Notes: generated by a model from the letters alone, not told the origin. A stretch of 64,000 bases of DNA from Epinephelus fuscoguttatus (GCF_011397635.1 NC_064772.1:8447035-8511034), one strand, 5' to 3'. Positions 36,301 to 48,480 are shown, counted from the first letter of the stretch. Numbers and translations: made by a program.

Positions 36301-39300
36301 AAAATTAGCGCATGTATGCAGGGTTTTTTTTTTTTTAGATGCGGGGACACCCCTTGAAGGTAGTCGATCGACTCCTTTCTCATTGCCAGTCAACTGGAGC
36401 CATGTATCTGGCTCTGCAGTAGATGAGTATGCCTTTCTGTTGTTTTCTGGTGTGTCACATTCAATATCATGGACAGGCCGATAAATACCAGTGACTAATG
36501 CAGTGTCATTTGACCTTGGTGTGAATGCCGATTGTAACCTTTCCCATTATATTCAAAAGTCAGATGTTAGTAGGTGTTGGTGGGTTTTTTTGTGCAGTTG
36601 GAAACGGGCTTTTCAATGTAACAACTTAGTTTTCCTGTTAGAAATCACTGTCAGACATTATGGTAAAGCAGTGAAAATATTCTAAATATAGCCTACACTT
36701 AAACTGATACTGATTTTTTTAGGTGGGACTTTTTTTAGGTGGCTAAAATATATTTTGTCGTTGGCCCCTCCACAGTAGTACATTGCTTAGCTTCCATGTC
36801 GGACTCCAGCCTGCTTCAAACTGGGGACGTTGACTGACATCTACTGTATGCAATGTGCTGTTCTATGGATATGCACTCCATTAAACCCCACTTCAGAAAA
36901 TCTGAACTATCCCTTTAACGTCTCTCCTTATGTCACAGTGAGATATTATGTTACGTTTACATTTGTCTTGTTATTCTTGCGAAAAGAGAAAGAAATGCCA
37001 GGTCCATCACCATCAGCTGTTTTGTTAACATTGCTATGTATTTTGCTCGTACTATGGAGCCCACCTGGTGACATTTGTGAGGAAAAAAATGTGTGGCCTT
37101 AAATCAGTACTGTATGGAAATGAAATCCTCTTCTGTTCTGTGGTGGCGTCTTTCTTAAAGGAATAGTTTGGACCTTTTGAAGTGGTATTACATATAGTTA
37201 ATGTCTGTTGGCACGCCCCCAGTTTGCAGTGATGTCACAGGTGAACTCTGTCTCACAGACATGACAAAAAATGTCCAGTAACACTGAATTTTTTTTTTGA
37301 ACATTCAAAATTGATCTCACAGGAAATGGAGACGGATAAGAATGATGAAGATGAAAAGAAAAAGAAGAAAGGTAAGTTGTTTACTTTTTTTGCATCTGCA
37401 TATAATACGGAGAGGTGAAGTCCATCTCTTGCTGCTGGACCAGCATGGGACTTTATTTTGGAAAAACATATGTACGGTAGTCAATGGATATTGACAAATA
37501 AGGCTAAAGTGTGCCCCCAACACTTGGGCTCCTCAGCCTGTGCCTGGTAGACCCGTTCAGTAATCCATCCATGTGACTACTGTACACAAATTTATTTTTC
37601 TCATAATGGCGATGGCGTGACCTGTCCTCTGATAGACTTACCCTCACAGTCTTTACCCTAATGTTAACCAATCGAAAATCTCTTGCCTAAACCTAACCAT
37701 CCCAACCAACGAAGGCAATGAGTACTAGCCAGTCAAGGGGAGAATAGGGCAGGTCATCCCTTTGCCTAGCAGGAAAGAAATTTGGCCTATTGTACATATT
37801 TTTTTTCTAAAATAAGGTCCCATGGGCTTCTCTATTCAGTATATGACAAGTAAAACATGTCTAATGTCTCCTCCCTGTCCTACAGCTCCAAAATGTGGCT
37901 TCATTAAGGGGAATGAGAAGATAATGGCGCTTCTAGAGAAGGTGAAACCAGAGATCTTTGCCATGAGAGAGACCATGATCACTGTAAGTTAATCACTGAG
38001 CCAGTTCCTTCACCGCATTAAGTTGACATGAAAAAGGCCTTCTGCCGTCATTCTGGGGCTCTTTGCAGTTCATTTGCATCTCTTTGTGGTCTTTTTCAAT
38101 CCCTGTCACTGTGAAGATGAACACCAAACCAGTTTCTTTTCCGAAACACTGAATTCAATTGACATGAAAATGGCTGAAATGTGTCTCTTTGTAGTTGTTT
38201 TTTGTCTTGTAGTCATTATGTTATGTTTTAATAAACGTCTTGTGTTACTGTAGGTCTCCTGCTGGATTCAGCACCTCATCCCCAAAATAGAAGATGGAAA
38301 TGACTTTGGAGTTGCCATCCAGGTACATTTCCCCAGTGCAACATGTCTCTGCTTAGCGACACAATTTGGTAACATTTTGTGAAGTTTTAATGAATTATTA
38401 ATTACATTTTTCACCACAGGAGAAAATCCTGGAGAGGATCACTGCAGTTAGGACCAAAGTTGACACTTTTCAGGGCAACATCAACAAGTATGTTTGATAC
38501 AAATGTCACTTACTGTAAGATTGTTTATAGTTTACAAGCTTTTTAAGCAGGCAAACAATTAAAAGCACTTTAATTAAAAATGAAGGAGTTTTATGGTGAT
38601 GTTGGACACAGGTATGGGTACATGTCCTGTGAGTTATAAAACCATTTGCTGAATTATGCAGATACATATCAGAGAGGGGGGATGCTGTTGGAAAAGCCTC
38701 CAAAGAGACTCATGTGGTGAGTGTTCACAATGACCTTCTCTTAAAGGACAAGTCTGGCAATTTTTCTACATTTTTCTGTCAACAAATCCCATGAAAAGAA
38801 TCAATATCAACAGTAAATTGATTGTCCTTATTAGTATTTCACTATATATTAGTATATGTGTCTCCAGAGCCTGATATATCCTCTTCCTCTGTGCCATAGA
38901 GCTCAGATGTGGTCCAAAAACTTTTAAAACACATCAGTGAGCCATACTGTTGCACTGGGTGGCAACAAATACTCACTAGGGCACCCAATGTGGATAAATT
39001 CACTGCTTGAAATAGTCCCCAACAAAGTCCGAACTATTTCCTCCTGCTTGTTTGATAGAAACTACAGTGAGCAGCTGTTTAAGGAAATTACTGAGACTTA
39101 AACAAAAAATATTCAACTACAAGTTGTCTTTTTAAAGATTAACGTCTTTAAACATGTTACATTACTCTTCATGCATTTGTCTGCTGTGTTGTTTCTCATA
39201 TGTGGGGTGTGTACATTCATACAGTGGACCTCATGCAGCAACACTCCCTGTAGTCTCTCTTAAATTTTCTGTTTAAGAGACAAAATGAAAGCAGCCAATT

Positions 39301-40501
39301 CCACATGCAGCAAATGAGCTTAACCATCCAAACCAGCACACCTGGGTAAGCCAGGTGTGCTGAATGATGAATCCCACTTCAACACAAGTAACCTATTAGC
39401 ATAGGTAACGCCCCCTAAACGCTATATAAGGGCAGGTGTTAAAATATAGAATAGAGAATTGGAGAGATGCTGCCAAGAAAAGGCTGCAAGACCTTCTGCA
39501 GTAGTGAAATCAATTTACTGTACTCAATGTAGAATCATTTCAATCAATACATCAAAATAATTAAGATTTGAGAAGCTGAAACCGTGAAATGCTTTTGCAT
39601 AAAAAAATGAGTGTTTTTAATCCTTGTTTATTTATTTATATTTTATTTGTATTTTTACAGATTGTTTTTGTATCACTATTTCCATCTCCATTTTATTTTT
39701 TATCATTATTTATTTGATTTTTATTCTTATAACTTATATATTTATTTAACTTTTATTAATTTTTTCCTTTTTTTGAAAAATTGCATTTTTTAGATGTTTA
39801 CATCCCTCTTTTCATATTTTTTATTTTACTCAGATTTTTTGTATCAGTATTTCCATCTCTATTTTGTTTTTGTTGTTTTTTCTTGTAATTATTTTTACAT
39901 TTTACATTATTTCTTTTTAATTAGGTCTTTTTAAATAAATTTTATTACTTATTACCCATTATTACTTGATAAAATAAAATAAAATAAATAGTTATTATTA
40001 ATTTACGTCTATTTATAATTTTACTAATTCATTCATGCCCTGAAAATTTCAACACACAAAATTGTAAGGACAGAAAAAAAAAGTTTTGAGAGACGGACAA
40101 ACACGTTTTGTTTTGGGGTTATCACGGGATTAGTCAATGGTAAGAAACATAAATAATAACACCAGCTTTATTCTTTAATTGTTTAAAGTTTTGATTAAAT
40201 GGTTAGGAGTACCTCAAATCCCTGCTTTCTCTTCCTCCAGATGGATTACCGCTCGCTGGTCCACGACAAGGACGAGGCCATCTACTCTGAGATCAGAGTG
40301 ATCATTCTTGACATTCGCGGCTTCTACGTAAGTCAGACTGATCTGAGTCCAAATTATTTACTGTCATGCTGTCATGGAAGAAGAAAACCTAAACCGTTTT
40401 TGTCTACCCGTTTACTTTAGACTGAGCTTTTCGACATCCTCACCAAGAATATGGAAAAGGTGACCAACCCTAAAGGAGAGGAGAAACCTTCCATGTACTG
40501 A
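33363..40501 (+). CDS. psme2: Proteasome activator complex subunit 2 (PA28 beta)
   Basis: Forms the ring-shaped PA28 alpha-beta activator that caps the 20S proteasome and favours production of MHC class I peptides. Exons: 33363-33410, 33667-33699, 33787-33849, 33946-34032, 37323-37371, 37886-37983, 38254-38322, 38420-38487, 38662-38716, 40241-40327, 40421-40501. They total 738 bp, giving 245 aa plus stop TGA, with consistent phases. Family marks: [13 protein letters not shown], a Lys/Glu-rich KEKE linker ([12 protein letters not shown]), [14 protein letters not shown], the activation-loop region [37 protein letters not shown] and the C-terminal EKPSMY that contacts the 20S. These fit the beta rather than the alpha subunit. 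Intron 4 (3.3 kb) holds nested transposons. A polyadenylation signal lies at 40695-40700. Confidence 0.97.
33589..33600 (+). promoter_or_regulatory. ISRE/IRF1-type site in psme2 intron 1
   Basis: GAAAACGAAAGT is a close match to the IRF1 consensus GAAANNGAAAGT, in the first intron 179 bp after exon 1. Together with 33214-33225 and the rnf31 site it forms a set of three GAAANNGAAA elements at the two divergent 5' ends. Confidence 0.5.
34495..36190 (-). mobile_element. Tc1-like DNA transposon with long inverted repeats
   Basis: Near-identical inverted arms of about 200 bp: 34497-34735 on the left and about 35930-36160 on the right. They contain GGAATCACTCAATTCTGAGG repeated as subterminal direct repeats. 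The right end runs to 'tttgccaggggttgtac'; the left arm starts about 28 bp later in the repeat, so the extreme left end is missing. It sits inside the MITE 34336-36914 and carries a minus-strand transposase remnant. Confidence 0.85.
34763..35781 (-). pseudogene. Tc1 transposase, frameshifted
   Basis: The N-terminal part (35781-35548) has the paired-like HTH ([32 protein letters not shown]) and a GRPRKTS AT-hook-like linker. The frame shifts near 35560 and again before 35347. The C-terminal part (35347-34763) has the catalytic core: [14 protein letters not shown] and [13 protein letters not shown], with 34 residues between the second Asp and the Glu (DD34E). It ends RGGATKY. At least two frameshifts make this copy inactive, though all three acidic residues remain. 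Confidence 0.85.
37156..37260. repeat. Fragment of the AGGGATAGTT MITE
   Basis: 'ttaaaggaatagtttggacc' followed by 'atagttaatgtctgttggca' and 'cgcccccagtttgca' matches the left end of the 34336 and 43919 elements. Only about 100 bp remain, close to psme2 exon 5. Confidence 0.6.
38717..40240 (+). other. psme2 intron 9: AT-rich, with unclassified repeat-like segment
   Basis: 39225-39500 looks like a transposon remnant ('cctcatgcagcaacactccc', then 'ccaggtgtgctgaatgatga' and 'gctatataagggcaggtg') but I could not assign it. 39600-40010 is a T/A-rich low-complexity tract with TTTATTTATTT words. No coding sequence was seen. Confidence 0.5.
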
Positions 40502-40694
40502 AGGACAGATTCTGCATTCATATTCAACATCAATCAACTCTCTCTGTGTTCAGTAATGCTGCATGTGCATTACTTAATTTCTTAAATCTTCTGATAAGTA
40601 ACTGGATCAGGGTTTATCACTGCTGTTGTATGACACTTTGGTTTTGTACCGACACTTGCACTAAAAGTTGTACAACTATGAGTTTGAGAAACGA

Positions 40695-40700
40695 AATAAA
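40695..40700 (+). terminator. psme2: psme2 polyadenylation signal
   Basis: AATAAA about 195 bp after the psme2 stop, followed by a GT-rich stretch (AAATTGTGATTCTCATTTATTTGTG region) and then an A-run (40743-40765). lsm5 ends on the other strand at 40982, so the two genes converge within 500 bp. Confidence 0.75.
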
Positions 40701-40742
40701 GGAAAGCCTGTTTTTTCAAATTGTGATTCTCATTTATTTGTG

Positions 40743-40765
40743 TAAAAAAAAAAAAAAAAAAAAAA
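40743..40765 (+). repeat. Poly-A tract after psme2
   Basis: An uninterrupted run of about 23 A residues just after the psme2 polyadenylation region and before a related AT-rich stretch. It may be slippage in the 3' flank. Confidence 0.8.
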
Positions 40766-40981
40766 AGCTCTTTTTGTTCATGACACACTTCAAATTTAAC
40801 CCTTTTTTTTTAATAACAAATACTCAATTAGGAATCTTACAAAAATATTACCCTCCCTTAACATCAAGAAGGAGCGATCCAAAAAACAACACTAAGGATA
40901 TAATCAAGTGGGGAACACAAGACAGGAGAGGCACAAATCAACAACACAAAACTGTCTGAGCCTTCAGCGATGATTCTCAGC

Positions 40982-42815
40982 TCATACTTCAGGGCCTTCT
41001 CCTCCAGGGATGAGCTGCAAAACAAATCTGTATATTAGAGATCCAGTGTGTAGGATTTATGGGGCTATATTGGCAGGAATGGTGTGTATAATCTGTAGTG
41101 TATAATCAACTGTTGTATTTTTGTTACTTTAGAATGAGCTGTTTATATCTGCACAGGGAGCAGGTCCTCATCTATGGAGATATGGCCCTATGTTGTACCG
41201 CCATGTTTCTACAGTAGCCCAGAGCTGACATAGCAAACACTGGCTCTAGATAGGGACATTCACGTTTTTATCGGCCACCGTAGTTCACAACCCCTCTGCT
41301 ACGAGTGTCGGCAAAACACATTTTTATGTTAAACTGTTTTATTCAGTGTTTTAACCAACTTAAATCATGTTTCTTTTAGAGAGGAGGATAATTCAGCTCC
41401 CAGTAAAAACCTCCTAAACAGTGAACACGGAAGGAATTCTAACCAGGAGATGTTTCAGCTGGTTTCAATCCTCACAGGTTGATGCCACTAACTCTCTCAC
41501 TCTTACCTGCTGGATCTTTAAAAGGTCTAAAACCACAGTAGCAGGTGGAGGTGAAAGATAAACCTGTGACCCTATGAAGTGGATGTAATGATACCAAACA
41601 TGCAGGATAGGTTTACACACCATGGTGATGTTATTGCCATTGAGGAGGATCTGGTCTAGTTTGGTTATCCTTCGTCCCTCTGGTGTGATTTCACTAAAAA
41701 ACAGATATGAATATTAATGAATAAATTCAGCAAACAGGCTCATTACTAATGACCGCACTTAATGCACAAATGAATTCATACTTACAATTCTGTGACATCT
41801 TCCAGGACCATATCTAAAACCTTGAGTCAAGGACAAAAACTGGGACAATATGCAGAGCAAACAGTAAAATCATGTAGTTTGTTACACACCAGAAAATTAC
41901 TGTTACTTTAATTAATTTGTTATTTGAGAAGGATACTGACAAAGTCGTCAAAACCCAGCAGGGTGCCGACGATTTCTTTGTCGGTTTTCATGACGATGTG
42001 AATTCGGGAGCCAATACATTTGTCAACAAGCTCTAAAAATGAGAAAAACAAACCAACATGAGACATCCACTCAAATTTCTATTCTTCTCTTTTTGCACAA
42101 CTTTGCAGGCGACCCTTTAAAAATAATTAGTTAATTGGACCGAATATTACATCAGCAACTGATCAATATTTTCAGTCATTTTTGTTGCTGTTGTCAAAAT
42201 GTCAATTAACTTTCTGTCAATCGACTAATTGATTTCTCGAATGATCATTTCAGCTGTAACTTACTCAATTTGTTGGGTGATTTATAAGAAATGATTTTGT
42301 AAACTCTTCATATGTTTTGTGTGTAACAAGGCTGTCACATAAATGTAATGGAGTAACGTTAGAAATGTAAAATAGCACTAACAGAAACGACTCAAGTACA
42401 AGTACCTAAAATTTGTACTTGAGTATATGTACTTAGTTACATTTTCTTATGAAAGGAATCTGCCTGGATATTGGATCTATTGTTTTCCTTTCTAATATGA
42501 CCCTTCGGTACTACGAACATTGTTACTTTAACGGAAATAAATTGTGTGCGGCTCATTCAAGAAAATAAAGACCGTCAACATGCAGTAACGTTAATGAAGC
42601 CATCGTGCGTTTGTACCTGGAAGCATGATGCTAACGTTAACTAGCTAACTAAACATCCCTAATATCTGAACTATCACCTCAAAGTCCAAACACAACACTC
42701 TCATATTAAATACTGATTTATAATTAGTTAAATAAATCAGAAACTCGGCATAGTTAGGAATTTACAAACCCAGTGGGAGCAACTGTGACGGATTTGTTGC
42801 CGGAGTAGCCGCCAT
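40982..42815 (-). CDS. lsm5: U6 snRNA-associated Sm-like protein LSm5
   Basis: A ring subunit of LSm1-7 (mRNA decapping and decay) and LSm2-8 (U6 snRNP). Exons 5' to 3': 42815-42770, 42032-41937, 41813-41786, 41693-41621, 41014-40982. They total 276 bp (91 aa plus stop), the same length as human LSM5, with consistent phases. The Sm1 motif spans CIGSRIHIVMKTDKEIVGTL and GFDDFVNMVLEDV; Sm2 is ILLNGNNITML, followed by IPGGEGPEV at the C-terminus. Convergent with psme2 and divergent from avl9 2.2 kb away; the lsm5-avl9 head-to-head arrangement is the one I recall from human 7p14.3. Confidence 0.96.
41035..41522. mobile_element. MITE copy with CCAGTGTGTAGGATT terminus
   Basis: Starts ATCCAGTGTGTAGGATTTAT and ends 'tacctgctggatctttaaaa'. 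It shares blocks with 8722-9226 (AATGAGCTGTTTATA, AAAACCTCCT, AATTCTAACC). It lies in the last lsm5 intron and has no coding capacity. Confidence 0.6.
42320..42450. repeat. 'AAGTACAAGTACCTAAAATTTG' dispersed repeat fragment
   Basis: 'gactcaagtacaagtaccta' and 'gagtatatgtacttagttac' match the right part of the repeat at 18765, 48160 and 58300. It is in the long first lsm5 intron. Confidence 0.5.
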
Positions 42816-43918
42816 GTTCATTCAACAAGCAGCAGTCAGAAGCAATCAACAGAAGAATGTCAGAAACCAGACCAAAGCAATCAATAATGAATAATCGAAC
42901 AACTCTCTGCAGCAGCCAAATGTCAGTTTGTCGTGTAGGCCTACATTTTTGCATCTATGAAAAAATCTACAGGATAAACACAAACTATTTAAGAAACCAA
43001 ATAAATACACAACTCAACAGATATAACAGAGATGGAAAAGACTTGAAAATTAAATTATGTTGTTTGACCTATTTCCACAGGGTGGCGTGGTTGAGCCGGT
43101 GAATATATGACGTAATCATTTGACTGTAACAAAGATCATAGCGTGAAGGTCAAGATAGATAATAACCAACGACAGTTTCTGCGGTCTGTCGGATCCAGTG
43201 GTCGGAAATAATACTTGAATTAAGCAGAATTAAATATAGTAGCCTATATACGCGCAGTGAATCACGTTAATTCGTTATTTATTTATTATAAAACAATTTA
43301 TTTTTATACATCTGGCTTTGCCTCTGGTTTTATCACTTTCTTTGTACATATTAGAATCTGAAGCTGAAATAAGAAGTGTGAAAGTAAGCAGTTTGTAAAA
43401 AAATATGAAAATAAAAATATGTGCATTGTTGTGCAGAAGTTGCAATACAAAGTTAGAGGGGTGCAGATACAAAGTGTGCGATAGACTATACAAAGACTGA
43501 AATAACATTGCAGAAAAAGTGAATGTAGGCTATAACAAATACAAAATACAATACATAACAAATATAAACTGAATATAAAACTAGATAACAGCAAGGAGCA
43601 ATATTATATATATATATATATATATAAACCAATACATGTAATATATATAGTGACACAAACAAGTTACCAGTATGAATGATAAATATAGTATGGACTACAA
43701 CAACAGTAAAATCCTGCTTTTACATGAATGCAAGAGTAATACTAATAATGATATAATATATAACAGTTTGACAGTCATAGAGGACAATCTTGTACCATTA
43801 ATACTTTAAGTACATTTTCCATATAATAGCCTACTTACATACTTTTACTTAAGTATCATGGAGGGCTTTTACTTTTAACACAGTATTTTTACACTGTGGT
43901 AATCGTCCTTTTACTTAA
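42816..43918. other. Spacer between lsm5 and avl9: AT-rich with (TA)n
   Basis: Holds the presumed lsm5 promoter next to 42816, AT-rich sequence and a (TA)n run at 43606-43626. The open frames here are short and low complexity; I see no further gene. Confidence 0.6.
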
Positions 43919-44750
43919 AGGGATAGTTTGGATTTTTTTTAAGTGGAGTTGTATGGGGTACTTATCCATAGTCAGTGTATTACCCACAATAGATGTCAGC
44001 TGGCATGCCCCTAGTCTGGAGAAGCAGGCTTTAGTCTGACATAGGAGATAAGCAATGTACTGCTGTGGAGTGTCAGCAACAAAACATATTTCACACACCT
44101 AAAAAAAGTGTTAAAGTGTACGCTATTTTGAGAGTATTTTCACAACTAAACCTTTCTCTCCATTAATGGCTTCAGTTTCCCATCTACGCCCTCTTCAAAC
44201 TCACCAGACTCCACTGACAATCCAGTAATTTTAGTTTGTTGAACACAGGAGCTGCTGGTCTACCACTGTTTCAATCAGTTAGTTAGTTTGCGTTATGGTG
44301 TGACTTTGGTGAACCCGAACTAACCCTTTTAAACAGCAACGTCACTCAATGACACAAACAAAATAACTAATGTAGGTAGTGGTAGACCAGCAGCTCCTGT
44401 GTTCAGCAATGTTAAATTACTGTTTTTCTCAATGGAGTCTGGCTTTAAAGAGAGTGATATAATGGCTATTTTTTTCAGTTGAAAATCACTGTCTGACACT
44501 GAGGCAGAGGTGTGAAAATATTCTCAATATAGCATACCCTGAAACTGATATCGATTATTTAGGTGGGACTTTTTTTTGAAGTGGCTAAAATAGCTACATT
44601 TTGTTGCTGACCCCGTCCACATCAGTAGGCTTTGCTTCCATGTTGGACTCCAGCCTCTACTTTATGTATTATAATGACTATGGACACATACCCTACTACA
44701 CAACCCATTGTTTTTTTTTTTTGTTGTTTTTTTTTTAAAGAACTATCGCT
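43919..44750. mobile_element. AGGGATAGTT MITE, second copy
   Basis: Left end AGGGATAGTTTGGATTTT; right end AACTATCGCT. It is flanked by an identical 8-bp repeat, TTACTTAA, at 43911-43918 and 44751-44758. Shared blocks with 34336-36914 include CTTATCCATAGTCAGTG and GGAGAAGCAGGCT. It also holds an internal inverted repeat, AGGAGCTGCTGGTCTACCAC (44243-44262) against its complement near 44380-44400. It ends about 290 bp before the avl9 ATG, inside the probable promoter region. Confidence 0.7.
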
Positions 44751-44758
44751 TTACTTAA

Positions 44759-45040
44759 ATAGCGGAGTTGAGGACTTCCTCCATCACTGGACAAAGCTTC
44801 GAACTCACGTTTACTTGACGAAAACGGAAGTGCGCTGCAGTGAACCCTCTTGCTCTGTCCGTCCTCGGACAAAGTGGGACGAAGCGGAAGAGAAAAAAAT
44901 CACCTCCTGTGGTTGTGTTGTGTCCCTGTCCGCCTGTCTATCTGCCGCAGATTCAGGGGGGAAAATCATCTTTGTCCGCTGTGTTTACATCTGACCCCGG
45001 AGTTAAAAACACCACAGGACGGACTAAACATCCGGGGGGA
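44759..45040 (+). promoter_or_regulatory. avl9: avl9 promoter and 5' UTR region
   Basis: GC content rises sharply after the MITE. ETS-like cores are present (ACGGAAGT at 44824-44831 and 'gcggaag' at 44884). No TATA box is evident. Open frames upstream of the ATG are not conserved in appearance. The transcription start cannot be placed exactly. Confidence 0.45.
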
Positions 45041-48000
45041 ATGGAGTCTTACGGCAGGGACGATCCGAAGGGATCGGTGCTGCACATCGTGGTGGTTGGA
45101 TTTCACCACAAAAAGGGCTGTCAGGTAGGTGAACCCCTGCTCTCCATGCTAACACAGCTAACTGCTAACCAGCGCTTCCCAATGGACCCATAATAAAGGC
45201 ACATTTCCACTATTATTCAGCACGGATTTATAATCCAGCTCACTGACTGCGCCTTTCTTGTCTCTGAGCGTGCATACACAAACCCTGCAGGGCCCATGAT
45301 CATTACTCACATGCATTAAGGAGAGAGGCTGTACTAAACATCAGCTGTTTGCTCTGGGCTCACTGGGTTATATAACATGAGCTCTGCTGCCAACATTTTT
45401 CCAGTTCAGTGTATTCAACAGCAGACTCTATTTCTGTTGCAGGCTGCATCTTGCTCTCCTGGATGCTGCATTTGTCTTTCCTCTCTCTAATTAATCTGGA
45501 TTTCAAATAGATCTACAGTGGTGGGAGAATTCATTAGATCTGTTACTTAAATCAAACTAGCAATACCACACTGTAAAAATACTCCACTACAAGTTTCTGT
45601 ATTCAAAACCTTTCTAAAGTAAAAGTCCTCATTGTGCAGTAAAATGTTCATTGTCAGTGATTTTGTGTGTGTAATTGAGAAAATAATTTTCACGATTAAT
45701 TGTTAAGAAAATAGACATAATCTCTAACATGACTGAGTTGTCTTGTTATGTTTTATGTTGTGCATGTGCAGTAAGTCGATCTGTATCCTGAACAATAACG
45801 CTTAACTGATAGTTGTAGTACTCAATCTTTGCCAACCTTTTTTACATGTGACATCTTCAAACAAAGATGTATATTTGTTACTTTTAGGTAGAAAGAAAAT
45901 GCTGTTAAAAACTTAAAAAATATGTGCAGATACATACCTGAGTTTTAGTACCGATACCATAACGAAACCTTTTTGATGCCTTTGTTTTGAAAATTGAATG
46001 AATAAATAAAAGTAAATCAAGAAAAGAAGCCAAAGTTTTAAAATGTTAGATGTTAGTGTGTTAGATTTAGGGGGATTTTGTGGCACCTAGTGGTGAGAAC
46101 TGCAGATTGCAACGAGCTGAAACTTCTCCCAGTTAGAATTCCTGCAGTGTTTATTGTTCAGGAGGTTTTAACTGGGAACTGAATTATCCACAGAGGTCTC
46201 TTTCTTTCCAAAACAAAGGGACCCCTGTGATTTAAACTGGCAAAAACACTAAATATAACAGTTTCACTTTGGTAAAATCTGTGTTTTACAAACACTGCTG
46301 CGGACGGGCTTCTAATTATGGTGGCCAATGCAAAAACACGAATACCTCTATTTAGAATGGACAAACCAAACACTAGCTCTAGATAGAGCCATCCGCGTTA
46401 TTTCGGCCACTGTAGTTAGGATCTCCTCCGAGAAGAGAGTGTCAGAAAAACACAGGTTTTTAATGTGAAACTGTTTTATTCAGTGTCACCTGGTCTGTTT
46501 GTTATGGAGATGAAGAGACCTCTGTGGCTAATTCAGCTCCCCATAAAAACCTCCTGAACGTCTGGATCTTAAGTTACCAGAGAAAAAAGGTGAGAACACA
46601 TTAGCAGTGTTTGATTTATCTGTTCAGGGCTGTTGTAGAAACATGGTGGTGCAACATGGTACTTACTTAAGCGAGTGACTGGAGTACTTCTTCCACCACT
46701 GGTCATAAGCTTCCTGCCAGGGAAGCAGATGGGTGGCAGGTGAATAAAAGAAGAGGGGGGGTTAAAGAGATGCTGAAACAGAACAAGACAGACAGATTAA
46801 AGAGCCAAGAACCCGATCTGATACTCCGCAGGAGATCGTTGACCCCTATCAGATAACCTCCTGCACCACCAGAGCCAACAGGCCCAGAACCTGAAACAAA
46901 GAGCGCGCACTGTCTGCTTTGTTGGGCCTCATTTTTACATCAAACATGAAATGTCTGTTTTATCTCTCGCCTCATGCAGCAGCTGCTTCCAGGCCCGCTG
47001 AGTCGAGTTTAACAGGCCACAGAAAGACCTGACAGATGGAGAGCAGCGGCAGACAAGCAGGAGGCACAGTGTTTGTTTAATGGCTGCCAGCTCGCACTGT
47101 AAATTTAATGAATTTTGAAAAAGAAGACGTGATAATTAGAAGATGCATTAGAGGCTCTTACACTGACTGCCTCACATACGCTTCACGAGGCAAAACACCA
47201 ACATGAAAGTGAGTGTACGGTTCAAATTAGGTGTTAAAGATATAATATTCAGGATTTTGTAGAGACTCATACAGAAGTAATCCCTTTCACTCATCACTTA
47301 TGACCCACTCCACTCTTTTTAGCAGAAACTCGGCTGAGTGGCCGAGTTTCTGCTAAAAAGAAGAAGGTTTGTGGAGAACAACAGTTTAAGGAATGGCCAC
47401 ATTAGTTGTGATTGTTGCTGTGGATAAAAGCAGGTAAACCCTTGGCTTTGCAGGCGGATATTTGTGTGACATCACTGTGATGTGACGCCAGGTGTTGAAA
47501 CAAAGAGCAGTCAGGGTTAGGGTTAGGCACTGCTGAGGTGCCACTGAGCAAGGCACTTTACCCCCAGCTGCTCGGGTTGCCTGTCCGTGAGCAGCCCCGT
47601 CACCCTGACATCTCTCCATTTAATCTCTCCATGTTCCTACAGTAGCCCAGGAAGGACAAAGCAAACACTTGCTATAGATGCAGGCCATTTGCGTTTTCAC
47701 GTCGGCCACCATAATTAGAAGCTTCTCCAATAGAAGAGCATCAGAAAAACAGATTTTTTTTTTAACGCCAGACTGTTTTATTCAGTGTTTTACAGGTTCA
47801 AACCAGCAAATGTATTTGTTTTCAAGAGGAAGAGACCTCTGCGGATAATTCCACTCCCAGTTAAAATGTTCTCAACATCTAGGTCTTAACTTATCAGAGA
47901 ACAAAGTGACACATGTTAGCATGTGCTAGGCTAGCAGCCTGTCTCCGACATCCCACACAGCATTGGAAAAACACTGACTTTAATGTGAAAATGCTTTATT

Positions 48001-48424
48001 CACTGTTTTTACTGGTTTAAATCACCAGGTTGATCTGTTTTGAAAACGAGGAGAATTTTCTCAACACGTAAAAAAAACCCCACCTCATCCTTCAGTTTTT
48101 TGAAAACATCCAACATCGGCACATCTGGAGGGACATGTGTTTTTTATTGAAACACTGTCATCTGAAAAGTAACTAAAGCTGTCAGACAAATGTAGTGCAG
48201 TAAAAAGTACAATATTTATCTCTGAGATGTAGTGGAGTAAAAGGATAAACTTACTTAAAATGGAAACACTCAAGTACAGTACAAGTACCTCAGATATTTA
48301 GATGTAAATGTACTGGGTTACATTCCACTACTGGACGTGCACGTTTTTTAATTAAGAGCATCACTCCTCCAGAGTCGGCGCCTCGCCCTGAGGGACTTTA
48401 TCCTTGAAGAGTGAATCATTGTTG

Positions 48425-48480
<56 letters not shown>

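Larger units (their letters stand above)
34336..36914. mobile_element. TTAA-flanked MITE in psme2 intron 4, split by a Tc1 element
   Basis: The termini AGGGATAGTTCAGATTTT and the inverse, AAAATCTGAACTATCCCT, are flanked by TTAA on both sides (34332-34335, 36915-36918). Subterminal blocks (ACTTACCCATAGTCAGT, GGAGAAGCAGGCTGG, GGAAGCTAAGCAAT) recur inverted near the right end. A related copy lies at 43919-44750 and a fragment at 37156-37260. A TTAA duplication suggests a piggyBac-like or similar source. The Tc1-like element (34495-36190) lies inside. Confidence 0.75.

Noticed and set aside
44632..44994. Open frame upstream of avl9
   Set aside because: It overlaps the MITE end and the probable 5' UTR; no homology or start context.
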